A stretch of 7,927 nucleotides of DNA from JBCBRD01 sp039819885 (GTDB lineage Bacteria; Pseudomonadota; Alphaproteobacteria; Rhizobiales; Hyphomicrobiaceae), in assembly GCA_039819885.1 (NCBI GenBank), contig JBCBRD010000150.1:1-7927 (forward strand). The letters are read 5' to 3'. The notes below the pieces were generated by a model that was not told the DNA's origin, searched no databases, and saw only the letters and a program-made list of their open reading frames with translations. Shown here in pieces: positions 5,360 to 7,927 of the stretch. The position numbers and the translations under genes were made by a program. Positions within the stretch are counted from its first letter, which is position 1. Each line of letters starts with the position of its first letter.

Positions 5360-6466
5360 TTAGGTATCGGTCAGACCGGCCTGAACAATCTTCTTCATCA
5401 CACTTGGCAACGCTGATCCCGATAAGTCGCGCCGCGGCACCCAGACACATCGATCCGGTTCAGCCCAGAACGTCAGCTCGGCATCGAGGGGCACAACAGC
5501 TCGAAACACGCGCATCTCAAGTCGGAAGTGCGTGAACACATGCACGACGAGATCGGGAACCGCCCACCAGTCTGCGCGCACAGGCGTCGCACTGAGCGCT
5601 GTTGGCTCGTCGATCAACGCATCGATCCATGGACTAGATGGAACTTCCATCATCCCACCCAGCAGACCTGCATCAGGTCGCTTTCGCAATAAAACCGCCC
5701 CATCTTCCCGCAAAGCAACAAACGCCGAACCAAAGCGGTTGGGACGCGCACCCTTGGGCGCCTTCATCGGTAGGTTCGCTGCAATCCCCTTCGCGTGCGC
5801 ATGGCAATCCGAATGGATCGGGCACATCAAACAAGACGGACGCTTGGGCGTACAGATCGTGGCCCCAAGATCCATCATGGCTTGTGCAAAGTCTCCAGCC
5901 CGAGATGCAGGCGCGAGCGATGTCGCAAGTCGCTTGAGGTCAGATTTGCCACCAGGCAAAGGTGTCGTAAACGCAAACAGTCGCGAAACAACGCGCTCGA
6001 TGTTGCCATCGACGGGGGTCGCAGACTTCCCAAACGCGATGGCAGCGATCGCAGCGGCAGTATAAGGGCCCACACCGGGAAGCTTTAGGAGCTCCGTTTC
6101 ACATGATGGAAACTGACCATCATAGCTGTTCGCAATAACCTGGGCACAGGCGTGCAGATTGCGAGCCCGCGAATAGTAGCCAAGCCCCGCCCACGCAGCC
6201 AGCACGTCATCTCGGTCCGCAGACGCGAGGTCAGCAACGTTAGGCCACTTGGCGACAAAGGCTTCAAAGAACGGGATGACGGCTTTGACAGTCGTCTGCT
6301 GCAGCATGATCTCGCTGAGCCAGACCCGATAAGGATCAGCGCGCTCGCCTGGAGGATACCGCCAAGGCAAATCGCGCCGTTGAGCGTCGTACCACCCCAA
6401 CAGCTCGTTAACGGTGTCAGATCCCGCCGGCCTGAGCGGGAGTTGCCTTCGAGCCACATAGCTCAC
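5360..6466 (-). CDS. mutY: A/G-specific adenine glycosylase MutY
   Basis: Base-excision repair enzyme that removes adenine mispaired with 8-oxoguanine. From the GTG at 6466 it has 368 residues, a normal length. The glycosylase domain shows WLSEIMLQQTTV with the catalytic glutamate (E52), the helix-hairpin-helix LPGVGPYTAAAI (129-140), and the catalytic aspartate in PVDGNIERV (D153). The [4Fe-4S] cluster cysteines follow the C-x6-C-x2-C-x5-C pattern (205, 212, 215, 221). The C-terminal part (about 240-368) is the NUDIX-like domain that recognises 8-oxoG, with FVALREDGAVLLRKRP and GLLGGMMEVP. The start is chosen because GAGG lies 9 bases before this GTG; a TTG at 6484 has no ribosome site and a GTG at 6457 is less well placed. 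Divergent from the DUF721 gene; a small membrane protein gene follows. Confidence 0.96.
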   Translation of the reverse strand: MSYVARRQLPLRPAGSDTVNELLGWYDAQRRDLPWRYPPGERADPYRVWLSEIMLQQTTVKAVIPFFEAFVAKWPNVADLASADRDDVLAAWAGLGYYSRARNLHACAQVIANSYDGQFPSCETELLKLPGVGPYTAAAIAAIAFGKSATPVDGNIERVVSRLFAFTTPLPGGKSDLKRLATSLAPASRAGDFAQAMMDLGATICTPKRPSCLMCPIHSDCHAHAKGIAANLPMKAPKGARPNRFGSAFVALREDGAVLLRKRPDAGLLGGMMEVPSSPWIDALIDEPTALSATPVRADWWAVPDLVVHVFTHFRLEMRVFRAVVPLDAELTFWAEPDRCVWVPRRDLSGSALPSVMKKIVQAGLTDT

Positions 6467-6491
6467 AGCGGTTCGCCTCGCCAAATTGCGC

Positions 6492-6496
6492 GAATC
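6492..6496. promoter_or_regulatory. GANTC (CcrM) site between mutY and dciA
   Basis: GAATC lies in the 137-base divergent region between the mutY and DUF721/DciA start codons, 25 bases upstream of the mutY start. This region must contain both promoters, so methylation there could affect either gene; no promoter boxes could be assigned. A small CCGCT-AAA-AGCGG hairpin (6566-6578) also lies in the dciA leader. Confidence 0.35.
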
Positions 6497-6603
6497 AGTC
6501 TTTGCATCGTGACTATGACGGTACGACGCAAACGCAAAAGCGCAAGAGGAGCATGTTCGCGGTACCCGCTAAAAGCGGTCACGTCCACGAACAGGAAACC
6601 GGA

Positions 6604-7179
6604 ATGAGCTCAGCAACACAAACAACACAGAGAGCTTACAGCAGGCGCGTTCGCGCTAAGGCTGTTGGCGCATTTGTGCCAAAGCTGACAGAAAAAGCAC
6701 TCGCCAAGTTTGGTTTCTCAGCGGTGGCGTTGATTAGCGACTGGTCACGGATTGCAGGTCCCACGCTGTCAGCACATACGTCTCCAGAACGCTTGAAATG
6801 GCCACGTCCTGTGCAGAAATACGCCGATGTCGAAGAAGGCTGCGAAGGTCGCCCAGGCGCAACACTTGTCCTCCGGGTCGATCCAGCCCGCGCACTTGAA
6901 GTCGAATACGGCGCAGCGCAGTTGATCGAACGTATCAATGGCTATTTCGGATACCGGGCCGTCGCAAAGATCAAGCTCATTCAAGCCCCTTTGGTCTCGC
7001 ACAACCGCAGACCACTCTTGCGCGCTGAGGCTCAAAACACACCTACGGCGCAGAAGCAACAGACAGCGAGTAGCAATCAAAAAGCTGCAACAATGGACGT
7101 CCAGCCCATCAAGGACCCGGAGCTAAAAGCCGCGCTTGAACGGCTTAAGAAATCCTTGAAAACTGAAGTCGCCGCCTGA
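6604..7179 (+). CDS. dciA: DUF721 / DciA-like protein
   Basis: A 191-residue protein with a DUF721 domain at about 20-130: FVPKLTEKALAKFGFS, then LISDWSRIAGPTLSAHTSPE, and the strand-helix part GATLVLRVDPARALEVEY, followed by QLIERINGYFGYRAVAKIKL. DUF721 is the domain of DciA, which loads the replicative helicase DnaB in bacteria lacking DnaC; that role here is inferred from the family. After the domain comes a Gln/Asn/Thr-rich, probably unstructured linker (131-165) and a charged helix (DPELKAALERLKKSLK, 171-186). The ATG at 6604 has AGGAAA 5 bases upstream. An earlier in-frame ATG at 6553 has its purine-rich stretch only one base away and a TTG at 6502 has none, so I reject both. Divergent from mutY; a DsbA gene follows after 178 bases. 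The gene name is provisional. Confidence 0.82.
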   Translation: MSSATQTTQRAYSRRVRAKAVGAFVPKLTEKALAKFGFSAVALISDWSRIAGPTLSAHTSPERLKWPRPVQKYADVEEGCEGRPGATLVLRVDPARALEVEYGAAQLIERINGYFGYRAVAKIKLIQAPLVSHNRRPLLRAEAQNTPTAQKQQTASSNQKAATMDVQPIKDPELKAALERLKKSLKTEVAA

Positions 7180-7357
7180 ATTTAAAGGCTTTTGAGGCGC
7201 TTGGCATCGTATCTCAAACGCGCCGCACACCACTTTGTGAGGGCAAAACGCCCCACCGTTCAGTTGCGGTTCAAGCCGAAAATGCCTTAATCCCACTTAG
7301 AAACAACGGTAACTATCGCATAGATATATCAAATCGCGTCAGCAAAGGTCGCCCCTC
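7180..7357. other. Intergenic region before the DsbA-family gene
   Basis: 178 bases between the DUF721 gene and the DsbA-family gene. The stretch about 7290-7335 is AT-rich (TAACTATCGCATAGATATATC) compared with its surroundings and is a likely promoter for the DsbA gene. No strong terminator hairpin with a T run is seen after the DUF721 stop. Confidence 0.4.
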
Positions 7358-7873
7358 GTGTCCAAACCAAACGTTTTTTCGCCTAAACTCGATGTGACGA
7401 CGCCCGCAGCTCTTGAACTGGACCGCCGGGTCGTTCTCACAAGCGCATTGGCACTTTCTGCAGTTGGCGCACTTGGCCTAACAATCAGCGCAACACCGGC
7501 TCGCGCTCAGGCCGTCGCCGTAACCGAGCTTGCGAGAACTGGCGGACTGCCAGACATCGTGCTCGGCCCGGACGATGCCGCTGTAACCGTTATCGAGTAT
7601 GCCTCGATGAGTTGCGGCCACTGCAAAAGGTTCCACGAAACCGTTTATCCCGAGCTGAAAAAGAAATACATCGACACGGGTAAAATCCGCTTCATCTTCC
7701 GCGAGTTCCCGCTGGACAACAGAGCCGCCGCAGCATCAATGCTGGCGCGCTGTCTGGAAGGTGACAAGTCCTACTCGATGATCAACGTGTTGTTCGAACA
7801 ACAAGAAGACTGGGCGTACGTGCGCGGCGACCCAACACCAAGACTGTTCGAAATTGCCAATGCGCTTGTGTGA
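7358..7873 (+). CDS. DsbA-family thiol-disulfide oxidoreductase, 3' end lost
   Basis: Periplasmic thioredoxin-fold protein that introduces or handles disulfides in exported proteins. It starts at GTG 7358 with AAAGGT 8 bases upstream. An export signal runs to about residue 50: a long polar start, a twin-arginine-like LDRRVVLTS (21-29), a hydrophobic core (30-45) and an ARA cleavage site. The thioredoxin domain follows with VTVIEYASMSCGHCKRFH, active site CGHC at 86-89, then FIFREFPLD. The frame ends at 171 residues, about 40-60 short of usual DsbA length, with no helical-insert end or cis-proline loop. Genuine coding probably stops at about residue 167 (near 7860), where the sequence switches to an inverted copy of this gene's own 5' part; the last codons and the TGA (7871-7873) belong to that copy. 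DsbA beside DUF721 and mutY is a known alphaproteobacterial arrangement, often followed by smc. Confidence 0.88.
   Translation: MSKPNVFSPKLDVTTPAALELDRRVVLTSALALSAVGALGLTISATPARAQAVAVTELARTGGLPDIVLGPDDAAVTVIEYASMSCGHCKRFHETVYPELKKKYIDTGKIRFIFREFPLDNRAAAASMLARCLEGDKSYSMINVLFEQQEDWAYVRGDPTPRLFEIANALV
7381..7453 (+). repeat. Inverted repeat, left arm (inside DsbA gene)
   Basis: The reverse complement of this stretch reappears at 7855-7927 with 72 of 73 bases identical; the single mismatch pairs 7437 with 7871. It encodes residues about 9-32 of the DsbA-family protein, in frame and with normal composition, so this arm is the original. Confidence 0.97.
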
Positions 7874-7927
7874 ACGACCCGGCGGTCCAGTTCAAGAGCT
7901 GCGGGCGTCGTCACATCGAGTTTAGGC
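7855..7927 (-). repeat. Inverted repeat, right arm (fold-back at window end)
   Basis: Inverted copy of 7381-7453, running exactly to the last base of the window and separated from the left arm by 401 bases. The first six bases (TGCCAA, 7855-7860) could belong either to the DsbA frame or to the copy, so the breakpoint lies in a short shared sequence. This arm breaks the DsbA gene and carries no gene of its own. Confidence 0.97.

Noticed and set aside
7358..7873. Naturally short DsbA homologue
   Set aside because: The stop codon lies in the inverted copy of the gene's own 5' region, so the short length is a product of the fold-back, not of the gene.
1..7927. CRISPR array, tRNA, rRNA, transposase or phage genes
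   Set aside because: No regularly spaced repeats, tRNA-like cloverleaf or transposase/integrase motifs were seen on either strand.

Overview
The window looks like chromosomal DNA from an alphaproteobacterium, most likely of the order Hyphomicrobiales (Rhizobiales). The evidence is a CcrM-type GANTC DNA methyltransferase with a rhizobial-style N-terminal extension, the neighbourhood mutY / DUF721 (DciA-like) / DsbA, and an intergenic palindrome resembling the short repeats scattered through rhizobial genomes. Genus cannot be fixed from this sequence. Most of the window is ordinary core genome.

Layout. On the minus strand, 1-282, 282-587 and 587-1060 are mrpG (cut by the window edge), mrpF and mrpE, three overlapping genes of a multisubunit Na+(K+)/H+ antiporter; mrpE is first in the cluster as seen. 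From 1061 to 1559 no intact gene is visible, but the minus strand carries what may be a frameshifted relic of a small cytochrome c gene. On the plus strand, 1560-2003 encodes a small exported protein with a basic, four-cysteine tail, closed by a clear intrinsic terminator (2061-2089). The ccrM gene (2235-3410) follows, with GANTC sites, the target of its own product, in the region before it. A palindromic intergenic element (3463-3510) separates ccrM from a YiiX-like permuted papain-fold hydrolase gene (3590-5041). Converging on that gene from the minus strand are a two-helix membrane protein gene (5043-5291) and mutY (5360-6466). Divergent from mutY is a DUF721/DciA-like gene (6604-7179), followed by a DsbA-family gene (7358 to about 7860).

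How the genes relate. CcrM (cell-cycle methylation), MutY (removal of A opposite 8-oxoG) and the DciA-like protein (replicative helicase loading in other bacteria) all concern DNA replication and maintenance. GANTC sites also lie directly before the start codon of the exported protein gene and between mutY and dciA, so methylation control of several promoters is possible but unproven. The Mrp subunits form a separate ion-homeostasis cluster.

Main oddity. The last 73 bases (7855-7927) are the reverse complement of 7381-7453, inside the 5' part of the same DsbA gene, with one mismatch. The DsbA reading frame is cut off there, before the part of the fold that holds the cis-proline loop. Because the copy runs exactly to the end of the window and the switch falls at a 6-base shared sequence (TGCCAA), a chimeric read or assembly fold-back is the likeliest cause; a real inversion is the alternative. 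I found no convincing new multi-gene system.
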